Shown piece after piece: positions 54,558-64,000 of a stretch of 64,000 bases of DNA. How positions within the stretch are numbered: the first letter of the stretch is position 1; each line of letters starts with the position of its first letter. The stretch is from positions 62,001 through 126,000 of the forward strand of contig JAKPAG010000124.1 in the NCBI GenBank assembly GCA_029779535.1. Direction: 5' to 3'. This DNA is from Pseudomonadota bacterium. GTDB taxonomy: Bacteria > Pseudomonadota > Alphaproteobacteria > Sphingomonadales > Sphingomonadaceae. The notes beneath the pieces are model-generated. The model was not told the DNA's origin and did not search any database. It saw only the letters and a list, made by a program, of their open reading frames with translations. Position numbers and translations under genes: made by a program.

Positions 54558-55562
54558 TCACCCACTTCTTCGTCGCCACTCGCGCGGGCTCATACCAAAT
54601 TGCCCCCTGAACCACGTGCTGAACGCGGCCGGGCTGGAAAAGCCCAGCAGTTCGGCGATCTGCCCGATCGAGCGCACCCGACCCGCCAGGTGGCGCTGTG
54701 CCACTTCGCCGCGTTCGGCATCGAGCAAGGCAAGGAAACGCGTGCCTTCGGCTTCCAGCGCGCGGGTCAGGGTGCGTCGCGACATGCCAAGCTGCGCGGC
54801 GACATGACCGGCGGTGCAGCGCCCGCTCGACAGCAGAAGGGCCAGCACGCGGCGCACCCTTTCGCTGGTGCTTTCGCCGTTGCCGGGATCGGCCAGCCGC
54901 ACCATCTGGCTGGCATAGGGGCGCAAGGCCGCCTCGGCCATCGGGTTGGGCCGGTCGAGCAGTTCGGCGCGGATCACGATCCCGTTGAAATCGGCATCGA
55001 AGCGCAGGCGCGGCCCCAGCACCTGACGGAACTTGGCAAGGTCCGCCGGGCGCGGGCGCGACAGGCAGACTTCCTCGGCCTCCCACGCCGGGCCGGTCAG
55101 CTGGCGCAGGATCCGGTGCTGCATCGCCACGGCAATGTCGGTGGCCTGGATCCGCGCTCCGGGGCCAAGCAGGGTCGAGCGCAGCACCACGATCTCGCCG
55201 TGGTGTTCGCGCGTGACCACCAGGGCATCGTTGTGGAGCGGCAGATAGGCCTCGATCGCGGCCAGCGCTGCCCCGACGGTGGGTTCATCGCGCGCCAGCA
55301 GGCTGATGGGGCCAAGGTTGGCAAAGCCGCGCAGTTCCGACAGGCGCAGGCCGAAATCGTCGCGGCCGCAGGCCAGCGCGGCCAGTTCGAACGCCTGATC
55401 CACCGCGCGGCACGGCACGCGCAGGTCGGGCGCGGCCTCGGCAGTGGCGGGAAGCCCCGCGCGGCGCAACAGCGGCGCGGCATCGACACCGTAGGACCGG
55501 CACAGCGCGGCCAGCCCGGTCAGGGCGGCGGCGCGAACGGTCAGACCCCTAGCTTGGCTCAT
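54558..55562 (-). CDS. AraC-family transcriptional regulator (OruR/AraC_binding_2-type N-terminal domain)
   Basis: C-terminal HTH RVRRVLALLLSSGRCTAGHVAAQLGMSRRTLTRALEAEGTRFLALLDAERGEVAQRHLAGRVRSIGQIAELLGFSSPAAFSTWFRGQFGMSPREWR. Confidence 0.93.
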   Translation of the reverse strand: MSQARGLTVRAAALTGLAALCRSYGVDAAPLLRRAGLPATAEAAPDLRVPCRAVDQAFELAALACGRDDFGLRLSELRGFANLGPISLLARDEPTVGAALAAIEAYLPLHNDALVVTREHHGEIVVLRSTLLGPGARIQATDIAVAMQHRILRQLTGPAWEAEEVCLSRPRPADLAKFRQVLGPRLRFDADFNGIVIRAELLDRPNPMAEAALRPYASQMVRLADPGNGESTSERVRRVLALLLSSGRCTAGHVAAQLGMSRRTLTRALEAEGTRFLALLDAERGEVAQRHLAGRVRSIGQIAELLGFSSPAAFSTWFRGQFGMSPREWRRRSG

Positions 55563-55645
55563 ATTCGAAAGTTTATGGCGCAATTAATAAAGAACGCAAT
55601 CCCGGCCCGCCCTATGATCGGATCATGGACGGGAGAGAATGCACA

Positions 55646-56029
55646 ATGAGCCGGACGCCGATCAGCGATGCCATGCGCCAGGGCGGCGAATGGAACCAGG
55701 CCTGGGACCAGGCCGCCGGCTTTGACGCCGAATGGATGGAAAAGTTCCTCGACATGGGGACCCATGCCGCGCGCAAGGGGATCATCGATCCCAGGACCTA
55801 CGAGCTGATCGCGATCGCGGTCGATGCCAGCTGCACCCACATGTATTCGCCGGGGGTCAAGCGGCACATCGCCAAGGCATTGGACCTGGGGGTCACGCCT
55901 GAGGAAATCATGGCCGTGCTGCAACTGGTCGCCGTGCTGGGGATCCATTCGGTCGCGCTCGGCACCCCGCATCTCGTCGATGAAATGAACGCCCGCGGGA
56001 TGCCCGTTCCCGCAGCCAAGGAGGACTGA
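55646..56029 (+). CDS. Carboxymuconolactone decarboxylase (CMD/AhpD) family protein
   Basis: FLDMGTHAARKGIIDPRTYELIAIAVDASCTHMYSPGVKRHIAKALDLGVTPEEIMAVLQLVAVLGIHSVALGTPHL; single Cys followed by THMY rather than a CxxC pair. Confidence 0.88.
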   Translation: MSRTPISDAMRQGGEWNQAWDQAAGFDAEWMEKFLDMGTHAARKGIIDPRTYELIAIAVDASCTHMYSPGVKRHIAKALDLGVTPEEIMAVLQLVAVLGIHSVALGTPHLVDEMNARGMPVPAAKED

Positions 56030-56032
56030 GCA

Positions 56033-57091
56033 ATGCAGTTTCTTGATGACAGCCTGCTGCCCGAAAACCAGGAAAAGCTGGTGATCCAGGTCGCCCCCTA
56101 CGGCCCGCAGTGGCTGCCGGGCGATTTCCCCGAAGACATCCCCGTGACCATGGCCGACCAGGTCCAGAAGGCGGTCGATTGCTACAACGCCGGGGCCACC
56201 GTGCTGCACCTGCACTGCCGCGAGGCGGACGGCAGCGGATCGAAGCGCCTGTCGATGTTCAACGAGATGATCGACCGCATCCGCAGTGCCTGCCCGGACA
56301 TGCTGATCCAGGTCGGTGGCTCGATCAGCTTTGCCCCCGAGGGCGAAGGCGCCGAGGCCAAGTGGCTCTCCGACGAGACCCGCCACATGCTGGCCGAACT
56401 GAAGCCCAAGCCGGATCAGGTGACCATCGCGGTCAACACCAACCAGATGGACATTTCCGCGCTGATGGACGCCAGCGACATCGAGGGAACCTGCCTCACC
56501 AACCCGGCGATGTTCGAAGCCTATCGCAACATGTATTTCGAATGCGGCCCGGTGTTCATGGAAGAACACCTCAAGCGCCTGGTCGCCAACGGCATCCAGC
56601 CGCACTTCATGGTCGGCGACATGAGCCAGCTGGAAACGGTCGAACGGCTGATCCGCAAGGGCCATTACCAGGGGCCGCTGGTGCTCAACTATGTCGCCAT
56701 CGGCAGCGGCGCGGCCGGCACCCATCCGGCCGACCTGATCGAATTCGCCCGCCGCGTGCCCGATGGCGCCGTGCTGACGATCGAGACGGTGATGCGCAAC
56801 GTCGCCCCGTTCAGCGCCATCGCCATTGCGCTCGGCCTGCACGTGCGCTGCGGCATTGAGGACAACCTGTGGGGCCGCAAGGGCGAGCGCATGACCAGCG
56901 TCCAGCAGGTCGAACAGATGGTGCGGATCGCGAACGAACTGCACCGCGATGTCGCCAGCGGCCCCGAAGCCAAGGCGATCTATCAGATCGGCGAGTTCTA
57001 TCAGTCGACCGACGAAACGCTGCGCAAGCTGGGCTATTCGCCCAACCGCCAGCCCGGTCAGCGCGGCGTGCCGCGGTGGGAATACGCATGA
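56033..57091 (+). CDS. Beta-keto acid cleavage enzyme (BKACE, DUF849) family protein
   Basis: VIQVAPYGPQW...CYNAGATVLHLHCREADGSGSKRLSMFNEMIDRIRSACPDMLIQVGGS...ALGLHVRCGIEDNLWGRKGERMTSVQQVEQMVRIANEL. Confidence 0.88.
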   Translation: MQFLDDSLLPENQEKLVIQVAPYGPQWLPGDFPEDIPVTMADQVQKAVDCYNAGATVLHLHCREADGSGSKRLSMFNEMIDRIRSACPDMLIQVGGSISFAPEGEGAEAKWLSDETRHMLAELKPKPDQVTIAVNTNQMDISALMDASDIEGTCLTNPAMFEAYRNMYFECGPVFMEEHLKRLVANGIQPHFMVGDMSQLETVERLIRKGHYQGPLVLNYVAIGSGAAGTHPADLIEFARRVPDGAVLTIETVMRNVAPFSAIAIALGLHVRCGIEDNLWGRKGERMTSVQQVEQMVRIANELHRDVASGPEAKAIYQIGEFYQSTDETLRKLGYSPNRQPGQRGVPRWEYA

Positions 57092-57912
57092 CACCAGTCG
57101 AGGGGAGAGTCTGCGTCGTCAAGGGGGCGGCGCGCGGGCTCGGGCAGGCGATCGCCGCGGCACTAGGGGCTGCGGGCGGTCGCCTCGCCTTGTGCGACGT
57201 GCTGGACGAGGAACTGGCGGCGACGGCAGCGGATCTGCGCGACCATGGCGTCAAGGTTTACGCAGCGCGCTGCGACGTTTCGGATAGCGCTTCGGTCGAT
57301 GCCTTCTTCGCCGCGGTGGAACAGCAGCTCGGCCCGGTCGAGGTGCTGGTCAACAACGCCGCGCTGGTCCCTGGCGGGCCGGATGACGAGGTGCGCCGCA
57401 GCAAGCATTACGCCTATATCACCACCCCGGTGCCGCGCGGCAGCCTGGGTTTCACCAGCGCGATGAGCGATGCGGAATGGCTGAAGTACTGGGGCGTCAA
57501 CGTCCACGGCACCTTCTTCTGCACCCGCGCCGCGCTGCGCCAGATGGAGAGGCGCGGCTACGGCCGGATCGTCAACGTGGCCTCGGTCGCAGGCCTGTCG
57601 ATGTACAGCGCGCACAGCTCGCATTACAGCGCCACCAAGGGCGCGGTGGTGGCCTTCACCCGCGCGGTTGCAGCGGAAGTCGCGGGGGCGAACATCTTCG
57701 TCAACGCCATTGCCCCGGGCGGCGTCGCGACGCCGATGTTCGAGGACTACCTGGCCCGGCTGGACGAGGAATCGCGCAATCGCATGTTCCAGTTTGTCCC
57801 GGCCGGCAGGCTGGGCACCTTGGCGGAATATGCGGGTCTGGCGGTCTATCTGGCGGGGGACAACCATTACCTTGCCGGGCAGATCATCAGCCCCAACGGC
57901 GGAATGTTCTAG
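57088..57912 (+). CDS. Short-chain dehydrogenase/reductase
   Basis: VCVVKGAARGLGQAIAAALGAAGGRLALCD, VEVLVNNAAL, IVNVASVAGLSMYSAHSSHYSATKGAV (S-Y-K), NAIAPGGVATPM; ATGA overlap with BKACE gene. Confidence 0.94.
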   Translation: MTPVEGRVCVVKGAARGLGQAIAAALGAAGGRLALCDVLDEELAATAADLRDHGVKVYAARCDVSDSASVDAFFAAVEQQLGPVEVLVNNAALVPGGPDDEVRRSKHYAYITTPVPRGSLGFTSAMSDAEWLKYWGVNVHGTFFCTRAALRQMERRGYGRIVNVASVAGLSMYSAHSSHYSATKGAVVAFTRAVAAEVAGANIFVNAIAPGGVATPMFEDYLARLDEESRNRMFQFVPAGRLGTLAEYAGLAVYLAGDNHYLAGQIISPNGGMF

Positions 57913-59184
57913 TTGGCCGGCGCGGTCCTGATCAGTGACGAGCCGGGGCCGGAACGGGCCAGCGCCTATGGCTGGCTGGTCTTTGCGATCAGCTTTGGCC
58001 TGCTGATGAGCGACCACATGGCACGGCAGGTGCTCAACGCGGTCAACCCGCTGCTCAAAGCCGAATGGGCGCTGTCGGATGCGCAGCTGGCCAGCTTGTC
58101 GAGCGTGGTCGCGCTGGCGGTGGGGCTGCTGACATTTCCGCTGTCGCTGCTGGCGGATCGCTATGGCCGGGTGAAGAGCCTGTTCGCCATGGCGACCTTG
58201 TGGAGCCTTGCCACCCTGGCCGGAGCCTTTGCCCAAAGCTACCAGCAGATGTTGCTCGCCCGGCTGCTCGTGGGCGTGGGCGAGGCGGCCTATGGCAGCG
58301 TCGGGATCGCGGTGGTACTGGCAGTGTTCCCGGTCCACCTGCGCGCCACCCTGTCATCGTCGTTTCTGGCGGGATCGGTGGTCGGGCAGATGCTGGGCGT
58401 GGTAATCGGCGGACAGGTCGCGGCTGCGCACGGCTGGCGCATGGCATTCCAGGTGATCGGCGTGTTCGGGCTGGCACTGGCGGTGCTGTATCCGCTGGTA
58501 GTGCGCGAAAGGCGGATCGGCACTTCCCCGCGCGAGCCATTGGTCTGGCGCGAGTTGGGCCGGGCCCTGTTCGGCAAGCGGCTGCTGTGGCTGTGCTATT
58601 TCGCCAGCGGCATCCAGCTGTTCTGCACGGGCGCGCTGGCGGTGTGGCTGCCCAGCCTGTTGAACCGGCATTACGCCATGCCGCTTGACCGGGCCGGCCG
58701 CACGACCGCGCTGTTCCTGCTGGTATGCGCGGTGGGCATGGTCACCTGCGGGATTCTGGCCGACCGGGTCGCCCGGCGCGATCCGGCGCTGAAACCGCAC
58801 TTGGCGCTGGCTTACTCGCTAGTCACCGCCGCGCTGTTTGCCGGGTGCTTCTTCCTGCCGCCGGGCAGGCTGCAACTGGCGCTGCTGGCAGCCGCGCTGT
58901 TCATCGTCGCGGGCGTGGCGGGAATCGCCGGGGCGATGGTTGCCAACCTGACCCCGCGAAAGGTCCACGGCACGGCCATGGCTGTGCTGGCGCTGGCGAA
59001 CAACCTGCTCGGGCTGGCCCCCGGCCCCTATGTCACCGGCTGGCTGGCCGACCGATGGGACCTGCTGTCAGCGATGAAGGTAATGCCGCTGCCGTGCCTG
59101 TTGTGCGCGGCTGCGCTGTGGCTGGCGCGCAGGCCCTATGCCGCAGAAATGGCTGCGCGGATCAAGCCGCGCGCAGTCCCGTAA
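57913..59184 (+). CDS. MFS transporter (TTG start)
   Basis: 12-TM ORF: YGWLVFAISFGLLMSDHMARQVLNAVNPLLKAEWALSDAQLASLSSVVALAVGLLTFPLSLLADRYGRVKSLF..., MFS motif A. Confidence 0.92.
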   Translation: MAGAVLISDEPGPERASAYGWLVFAISFGLLMSDHMARQVLNAVNPLLKAEWALSDAQLASLSSVVALAVGLLTFPLSLLADRYGRVKSLFAMATLWSLATLAGAFAQSYQQMLLARLLVGVGEAAYGSVGIAVVLAVFPVHLRATLSSSFLAGSVVGQMLGVVIGGQVAAAHGWRMAFQVIGVFGLALAVLYPLVVRERRIGTSPREPLVWRELGRALFGKRLLWLCYFASGIQLFCTGALAVWLPSLLNRHYAMPLDRAGRTTALFLLVCAVGMVTCGILADRVARRDPALKPHLALAYSLVTAALFAGCFFLPPGRLQLALLAAALFIVAGVAGIAGAMVANLTPRKVHGTAMAVLALANNLLGLAPGPYVTGWLADRWDLLSAMKVMPLPCLLCAAALWLARRPYAAEMAARIKPRAVP

Positions 59185-59797
59185 GTCCCTTGGCCCCGCG
59201 GTCCTGTGCCGACAGGCCATCGAACACGGCATCAATGATCCGCGCCAGCTTGTCAGTCGTCAGCCGGTGCATCACCTGCTCCATCGCGCCGATGTTGACG
59301 TAGCAGTTGACCATCTGGTTGATCAGGCTCAACGTCTCGTCGATCGACAGGCCGGAAAAATGGCCCTCGGCCAGCGCCTCGCCGATGATCACCGACAGGT
59401 AGTGATCGCCCAGGTCCACGTAGGAGCGGACCAGCTCGAAGTTCTCCTTGCCCAGCTCGACATAGTTGGCGAAGGCCACCGGGTCGTGTTCCCATTCGGT
59501 CTTCATCAGGGCGAAGCGGCGGGCGAAGAATTCGTACATCTTGCGGCGCGGCGGCAACTCGCTGGCGACCACGTCCTCCATGATCGCGACCTTGGGCTGG
59601 AACCAGCGTTCGGCCACAGCGTCGATCAGGGCTTCCTTGCTCTCGAAGTAGCGATAGAGATTCGCGGGCGACATCTGCGCGCGGGCGGCCAGTTCCGCCA
59701 CGGTCAGGCTGGTGGAGCCACGCTCTTCGATCAATCCGATCACCAGATCGATCAACTGTTCCCGTCCGGCTTCGATGTCCGTCTGCGGCCGCGCCAT
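59162..59797 (-). CDS. TetR/AcrR-family transcriptional regulator
   Basis: MARPQTDIEAGREQLIDLVIGLIEERGSTSLTVAELAARAQMSPANLYRYFESKEALIDAVAERWF, TetR N-terminal HTH. Confidence 0.95.
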   Translation of the reverse strand: MARPQTDIEAGREQLIDLVIGLIEERGSTSLTVAELAARAQMSPANLYRYFESKEALIDAVAERWFQPKVAIMEDVVASELPPRRKMYEFFARRFALMKTEWEHDPVAFANYVELGKENFELVRSYVDLGDHYLSVIIGEALAEGHFSGLSIDETLSLINQMVNCYVNIGAMEQVMHRLTTDKLARIIDAVFDGLSAQDRGAKGLTGLRAA

Positions 59798-59820
59798 CGC
59801 GAAATCTCCCCGCCGTAGCT

Positions 59821-59859
59821 TTGTACAAGCCAAGATAAACACCCAGCGCCGAATTTCAA
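59821..59859 (-). promoter_or_regulatory. Candidate tetR promoter TTGAAA-N16-TATCTT with palindrome TTGTACAA downstream of the -10
   Basis: Minus strand TTGAAA TTCGGCGCTGGGTGTT TATCTT ... TTGTACAA, upstream of the TetR start at 59797. Confidence 0.5.
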
Positions 59860-59924
59860 GAAACTGTCTTATCGATACAATACGCACCCCTTGCCGCCAT
59901 GCGTCACTCGGCTAGGAAGACCCG

Positions 59925-61691
59925 ATGAACCAAAGCCCCCGCCCGATCGCCCGAATCGCCCCTGCCCTGGTGCTGCTGCCGCTGCTGGCGGCCTGTGCCG
60001 GCGGCCCGCGCACGGGCGCGGCTGGCCCCGCCCCGGTAACCGTGGGCGTGATCGGCCTCAACGATTTCCACGGCAGCCTTGAGGCGCCGCGCACGGCCGT
60101 GATGGTGCCCGATGGCCAGGGCGATGCCCGCGCCGTTCCGGCCGGCGGCGCGGCCTTCCTCGCCTCGGCGGTGGACAGCGTGCGCAAGAACTACACCAAC
60201 TCCGTCACCGTGGCGGCGGGCGATCTGACCGGGGCCTCCCAGATCGCCTCGTCGCTGTTCCTCGATGAACCGGCGATCGGGGTGCTGAACCGCATCGGGC
60301 TGGAATTCAACGCGGTCGGCAACCACGAATTCGACCAGGGAACCGAGGAACTGCTACGCAAGCAGACCGGCGGCTGCGCCCAGCATACCGCGCGCAAGCC
60401 CTGCCAGATCGAACGGTTCGAAGGCGCGAAGTTCAAGTATCTCGCGGCCAGCACCGTGCGGGCCGATGGTTCCACCCTGTTCCCCGCCACCGGCATGCGC
60501 AGCTTTGGCAAGGGCCGCGGCGCGGTGCAGATCGGCTTCATCGGGCTGACCTTGAAGGACACTTCGAACCTGGTGTCGCCCGACGGGATCAAGGGCCTGA
60601 CCTTTGGCGACGAGGCCGCCGCGATCAACGCCCAGGTCCCCCGCCTGCGCAAGGCCGGGGCCGATGCGGTGATCGTTCTGATCCACCAGGGCGGCTACAC
60701 CTCGGGCAATCCTGATCCCAGCGGCTGCGCCAACCTGACCGGCGAGATCAAGCCGATCCTCGACAAGCTGGATCCGGGCGTGGACGTGGTGGTGTCGGGC
60801 CACACCCACTGGTCCTATGTCTGCGATTACGGCCAGATCAATCCGGCAAAGCCGATCCTGCTGACCAGCGCCGGGGTTTACGGTCAGCTGATCACCGACA
60901 TCACGCTCGAGATCGACCCGCGCGCTGGCAAGGTGGTATCGAAGCGCGCCCGCAACGTGGTCGTGCAGAGCGATCCCTATGTCTCGCCGCGCGGGCCGGT
61001 GAACAACGCCGCCGATCTGCCGCGCTTCACCGCGCGGGCGGATGTCGCGGCCTATGTCGGCCAATATACCGAAGCGGCCAAGGCCTACAGCCTGCGCCCC
61101 GTGGGCAAGCTGGCCGGTCCGGTCGCGCGCGGCCCCAGCGGAGGCATGAGCAACCAGGGCGGCTCGCTTGGCAACCTGATTGCCGACGCGCAGCTCGCCG
61201 CAACGCTGGGCGCCGGCGCGCAGATCGCCTTCATGAACCCGTTCGGCCTGCGCGCGCCGCTCAACCCGGCAGCCGATGGCTCGCTGACCTTTGGCGATAT
61301 CTACGCCGCCCAGCCGTTCAACAACACGCTGGTGACCCAGACGATGACCGGCGCGGAACTGAAGGCGGTGCTGGAACAGGGCTTCGACGATTACCAGCCC
61401 AAGCAGGCGCTCTCGCCCTCGGCCGGGTTCGCCTATCGCTTCGACCTGTCGCGCCCGGTGGGCGACCGGGTGACCGCAATGACGCTGAACGGCCAGCCGA
61501 TCGATCCGGCGGCCAATTACCGGATCACCACGAACAGCTTCCTGGCCGGCGGCGGCGACAGTTTCAGCCTGTTCAACCGCCAGCGCGACCGGGTGATCGG
61601 CATGGCCGATCTCGACGCGCTGGAAGCCTGGCTAAAGGCCACCCCGCCCCGTGCTGTCCCGGCCGAGGACCGCGCCGGCGCGGGCAGGTAA
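59925..61691 (+). CDS. Bifunctional metallophosphatase / 5'-nucleotidase family lipoprotein
   Basis: Lipobox LLAACAGG; VGVIGLNDFHGSLE, NAVGNHEFDQGTEEL, VVSGHTHWSYVCDYG, TQTMTGAELKAVLEQGFDD, ITTNSFLAGGGDSFSLF. Confidence 0.94.
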   Translation: MNQSPRPIARIAPALVLLPLLAACAGGPRTGAAGPAPVTVGVIGLNDFHGSLEAPRTAVMVPDGQGDARAVPAGGAAFLASAVDSVRKNYTNSVTVAAGDLTGASQIASSLFLDEPAIGVLNRIGLEFNAVGNHEFDQGTEELLRKQTGGCAQHTARKPCQIERFEGAKFKYLAASTVRADGSTLFPATGMRSFGKGRGAVQIGFIGLTLKDTSNLVSPDGIKGLTFGDEAAAINAQVPRLRKAGADAVIVLIHQGGYTSGNPDPSGCANLTGEIKPILDKLDPGVDVVVSGHTHWSYVCDYGQINPAKPILLTSAGVYGQLITDITLEIDPRAGKVVSKRARNVVVQSDPYVSPRGPVNNAADLPRFTARADVAAYVGQYTEAAKAYSLRPVGKLAGPVARGPSGGMSNQGGSLGNLIADAQLAATLGAGAQIAFMNPFGLRAPLNPAADGSLTFGDIYAAQPFNNTLVTQTMTGAELKAVLEQGFDDYQPKQALSPSAGFAYRFDLSRPVGDRVTAMTLNGQPIDPAANYRITTNSFLAGGGDSFSLFNRQRDRVIGMADLDALEAWLKATPPRAVPAEDRAGAGR

Positions 61692-61694
61692 GGC

Positions 61695-62489
61695 TTACCC
61701 CTTGCGCGGCGGCCAAGGAATGAAGCCCGAGGTGCGGGCGACATATTCGGCATAGCCCGGGCGGCTCTTGGCCAGGCCCTTTTCGAGCAAGGGCTTGCCC
61801 GACCAGCGGGTGAGCGTGAAGGTCAGGAACACCGGGCCGATCAGGCTGGCCAGCGCAACCGCGGTGCCCGCTTCGGCCGCGACCAGCCAGATGCCCCACC
61901 ATACGCAGGTATCACCGAAATAGTTGGGATGGCGGGTATAGCGCCACAGCCCCGTATCCAGCACCTTGCCCTTGTTCGCGGGATTGGCGCGGAACGCCTT
62001 CAATTGTGCGTCGCCGACCGTTTCGAACACCATGCCCGTCAGCCACAGTGCCGCGCCCGCCCAGCCGAGTGGGCCCAGCCCGGCGGGTGCGCCGCTGGCA
62101 AGGATGCCAAACTGCGCGGGAAGGCAGGTCAGGAACAGCAGCACGGCTTGCGGGCCGAACACCAGCTTGAACGCAGCGCTGCCATAGCGGCCCTGCTCCT
62201 TCGCCTTGCCCAGGATGCGGGCATAACGCGGGTCCTCGCCGTGGGCGCGCCAGCGGGTGTACAGGTGCAGCGCCAGCCGCAGCCCCCACAGCGCGGTCAT
62301 GCCCAGCAGCAGCGTGGCGCGCTGGCCGGGGTCAGCCAGTTGCAGCCAGCTGGACGCGGCCATGACCACCATGCCGCCGCCCCACACCGCATCGATGAAC
62401 GACACGTCACGGATCCGCGCCGCGACCCAGCACAGCGCCAGCATCATGCCCACGTCGAGCGCGGCATTGATCAGCAGGGCATCAAGCAT
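61695..62489 (-). CDS. DUF1295 (steroid 5-alpha-reductase-like) membrane protein
   Basis: SFIDAVWGGGMVVMAASSW...LWGLRLALHLYTRWRAHGEDPRYARI...GKVLDTGLWRYTRHPNYFGDTCVWWGIWLVA...RPGYAEYVARTSGFIPWPPRKG. Confidence 0.93.
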   Translation of the reverse strand: MLDALLINAALDVGMMLALCWVAARIRDVSFIDAVWGGGMVVMAASSWLQLADPGQRATLLLGMTALWGLRLALHLYTRWRAHGEDPRYARILGKAKEQGRYGSAAFKLVFGPQAVLLFLTCLPAQFGILASGAPAGLGPLGWAGAALWLTGMVFETVGDAQLKAFRANPANKGKVLDTGLWRYTRHPNYFGDTCVWWGIWLVAAEAGTAVALASLIGPVFLTFTLTRWSGKPLLEKGLAKSRPGYAEYVARTSGFIPWPPRKG

Positions 62490-63105
62490 CGGCTTCTCCT
62501 TCACGCGGCACGTTGGCCTCGATCCCGTCGTTGCGCGGATGGCCCGGCAGGACCGAACGATAGAACGCCGCGATCCGCGCCATGTCGGCTCGGAAATCGC
62601 CGCTGGGCATCAACGCCGGGCCGATCCCGCCGCGCAAGGTGGCGTTGTTGACCCAGGCCGGCACGATCGGCACGCCCGCGCCCAGCGCGATGTGGTAGAA
62701 GCCCGACCGCCAGCCCTTGGTCGCGCTGCGCGTCCCTTCGGGCGCGATCACCAGCGCCAGCTTGGACCGCCGCTTGAACTCGGCCACCAGACCCTCGACA
62801 TAGTTGCCGCCGGTGCTGCGGTTGACCGGCACCCCGCCCATGTCGAACATGAAGCGCGTCAGCGGCCATTTGAACAGGGTGTGCTTGCCCATGAAGGCCG
62901 GTTCGATGCCCAGCTGGTGCGTGGCCCCCAGGAAGAACACGAAGTCCCAGTTGCTGGTATGCGGCGCGCCCAGGATCACGCAGCGCGGGGGGATGAAATC
63001 CTCCCCTTCGAGCCGCCAGCCTTTCCAGCGATAAAGCCACAGCAGCGCGCCTTTGACCAGGCGCGACAACAGCGTCGGTGGCCGTTCGGCCGCATCGACT
63101 TCCAT
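62482..63105 (-). CDS. 1-acyl-sn-glycerol-3-phosphate acyltransferase-like (PlsC family)
   Basis: CVILGAPHTSNWDFVFFLGATHQLGIEPAFMGKHTLFKWPLTRFMFDMGGVPVNRSTGGNYVEGLVAEFKRRSKLALVIAPEGTRSATKGWRSGFYHIALGAGVPIVPAW. Confidence 0.9.
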   Translation of the reverse strand: MEVDAAERPPTLLSRLVKGALLWLYRWKGWRLEGEDFIPPRCVILGAPHTSNWDFVFFLGATHQLGIEPAFMGKHTLFKWPLTRFMFDMGGVPVNRSTGGNYVEGLVAEFKRRSKLALVIAPEGTRSATKGWRSGFYHIALGAGVPIVPAWVNNATLRGGIGPALMPSGDFRADMARIAAFYRSVLPGHPRNDGIEANVPREGEADA

Positions 63106-63161
63106 CAATTTTCCCCCGCGTTTGCGGCCCAGACTAGCAATTTCGCCACAAGACGGAATAG

Positions 63162-64000
63162 CTACATTCTAAAGACGCCGAACTGTGGCTTTTGGGGAAT
63201 CGGTGCCTCAAGGCTGGCAGCGAGCGCGAGGCCCAGCACGTCGCGGGTCTGGGCGGGATCGATCACCCCGTCGTCCCACAGCCGCGCGGTGGCGTGATAG
63301 GGATTGCCCTCGTCTTCGTATTTCTGGCGGATCGGGGCCTTGAACGCCTCGGCCTCCTCTGGCGTCCACTTGTCGGAATCGCGGTGGACCGTGGCGAGCA
63401 CGCTGGCCGCCTGTTCGCCGCCCATCACGCTGATCCGGCTGTTGGGCCAGGAAAACAGGAAGCGCGGGGAATAGGCGCGGCCGCACATGCCATAGTTGCC
63501 TGCGCCAAAGCTGCCGCCGATCAGCACAGTCAGCTTGGGCACGGTGGCGGTGGCCACCGCCGTCACCAGCTTGGCGCCGTGCTTGGCTATACCTTCCGCC
63601 TCGTACTTGCCGCCGACCATGAAGCCGGAGATGTTCTGCAGGAACAGCAGCGGCACTTTGCGCTGGCAGGCCAGCTCGATGAAATGCGCGCCCTTGACCG
63701 CGCTTTCGCTGAACAGCACGCCGTTGTTGGCCAGGATCGCTACCGGCATACCCCAGATATGGGCAAAGCCGCAGACCAGCGATGCGCCGTAATGCGCCTT
63801 GAATTCATGGAACTGGCTGCCATCGACGATCCGGGCGATCACCTCGTGCACGTCATAGGGGGCGCGCACGTCCTCGGGGATAATGCTGTAGATTTCCTCA
63901 GCCGGGTAAAGCGGCGCGCGCGGTTCCAGCACGGTCAGGTCGTGCCGGTGCGCCGGGCCAAGGTGGCTGACGATATCGCGCACGATCGACAATGCATGCA
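63162..64000 (-). CDS. Acyl-CoA carboxylase beta (carboxyltransferase) subunit, methylcrotonyl-CoA carboxylase-like; partial (C-terminal part)
   Basis: [117 protein letters not shown]...[36 protein letters not shown]. Confidence 0.93.
   Translation of the reverse strand, partial: HALSIVRDIVSHLGPAHRHDLTVLEPRAPLYPAEEIYSIIPEDVRAPYDVHEVIARIVDGSQFHEFKAHYGASLVCGFAHIWGMPVAILANNGVLFSESAVKGAHFIELACQRKVPLLFLQNISGFMVGGKYEAEGIAKHGAKLVTAVATATVPKLTVLIGGSFGAGNYGMCGRAYSPRFLFSWPNSRISVMGGEQAASVLATVHRDSDKWTPEEAEAFKAPIRQKYEDEGNPYHATARLWDDGVIDPAQTRDVLGLALAASLEAPIPQKPQFGVFRM

Noticed and set aside
56811-57254. Minus-strand ORF spanning the BKACE/SDR junction
   Set aside because: Ser/Arg/Ala-rich shadow product; both plus-strand genes are well supported.

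Overview
This is a 64 kb, high-GC chromosomal window. From gene content and protein style (ATP12 and NDUFA12 homologues, TIGR02186/TSUP pair, AtuA/BKACE genes) it is most likely from an alphaproteobacterium of the Sphingomonadales, Novosphingobium-like; this is inference and no search was run. Coding density is high. I found about 68 genes and one tRNA (tRNA-Trp), with gatA truncated at the left edge and an acyl-CoA carboxylase beta subunit truncated at the right edge. I saw no transposase, integrase, phage module, CRISPR array or classical defence island. The window is mostly core genome (gatCA, rpsU, valS, queE, secE-nusG, rplK-rplA, aat, recX, acs) with small accessory modules. The items most worth a second look are: (i) a minimal NfrA/NfrB-like exopolysaccharide synthase pair at 20.3-22.9 kb that lacks the usual extra domains; (ii) a trnW-secE-nusG-rplK-rplA operon split by three envelope/metabolic genes; (iii) a compact BKACE/SDR/CMD/MFS catabolic operon between AraC and TetR regulators; (iv) a divergent AtuA / COQ4-family gene pair; (v) a 199-bp antisense overlap between aat and a DUF2155 gene; (vi) a nested inverted repeat in the corA/BVMO intergenic region with a 42-bp-spaced direct repeat. 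Nothing here can be declared a new system from sequence reading alone.
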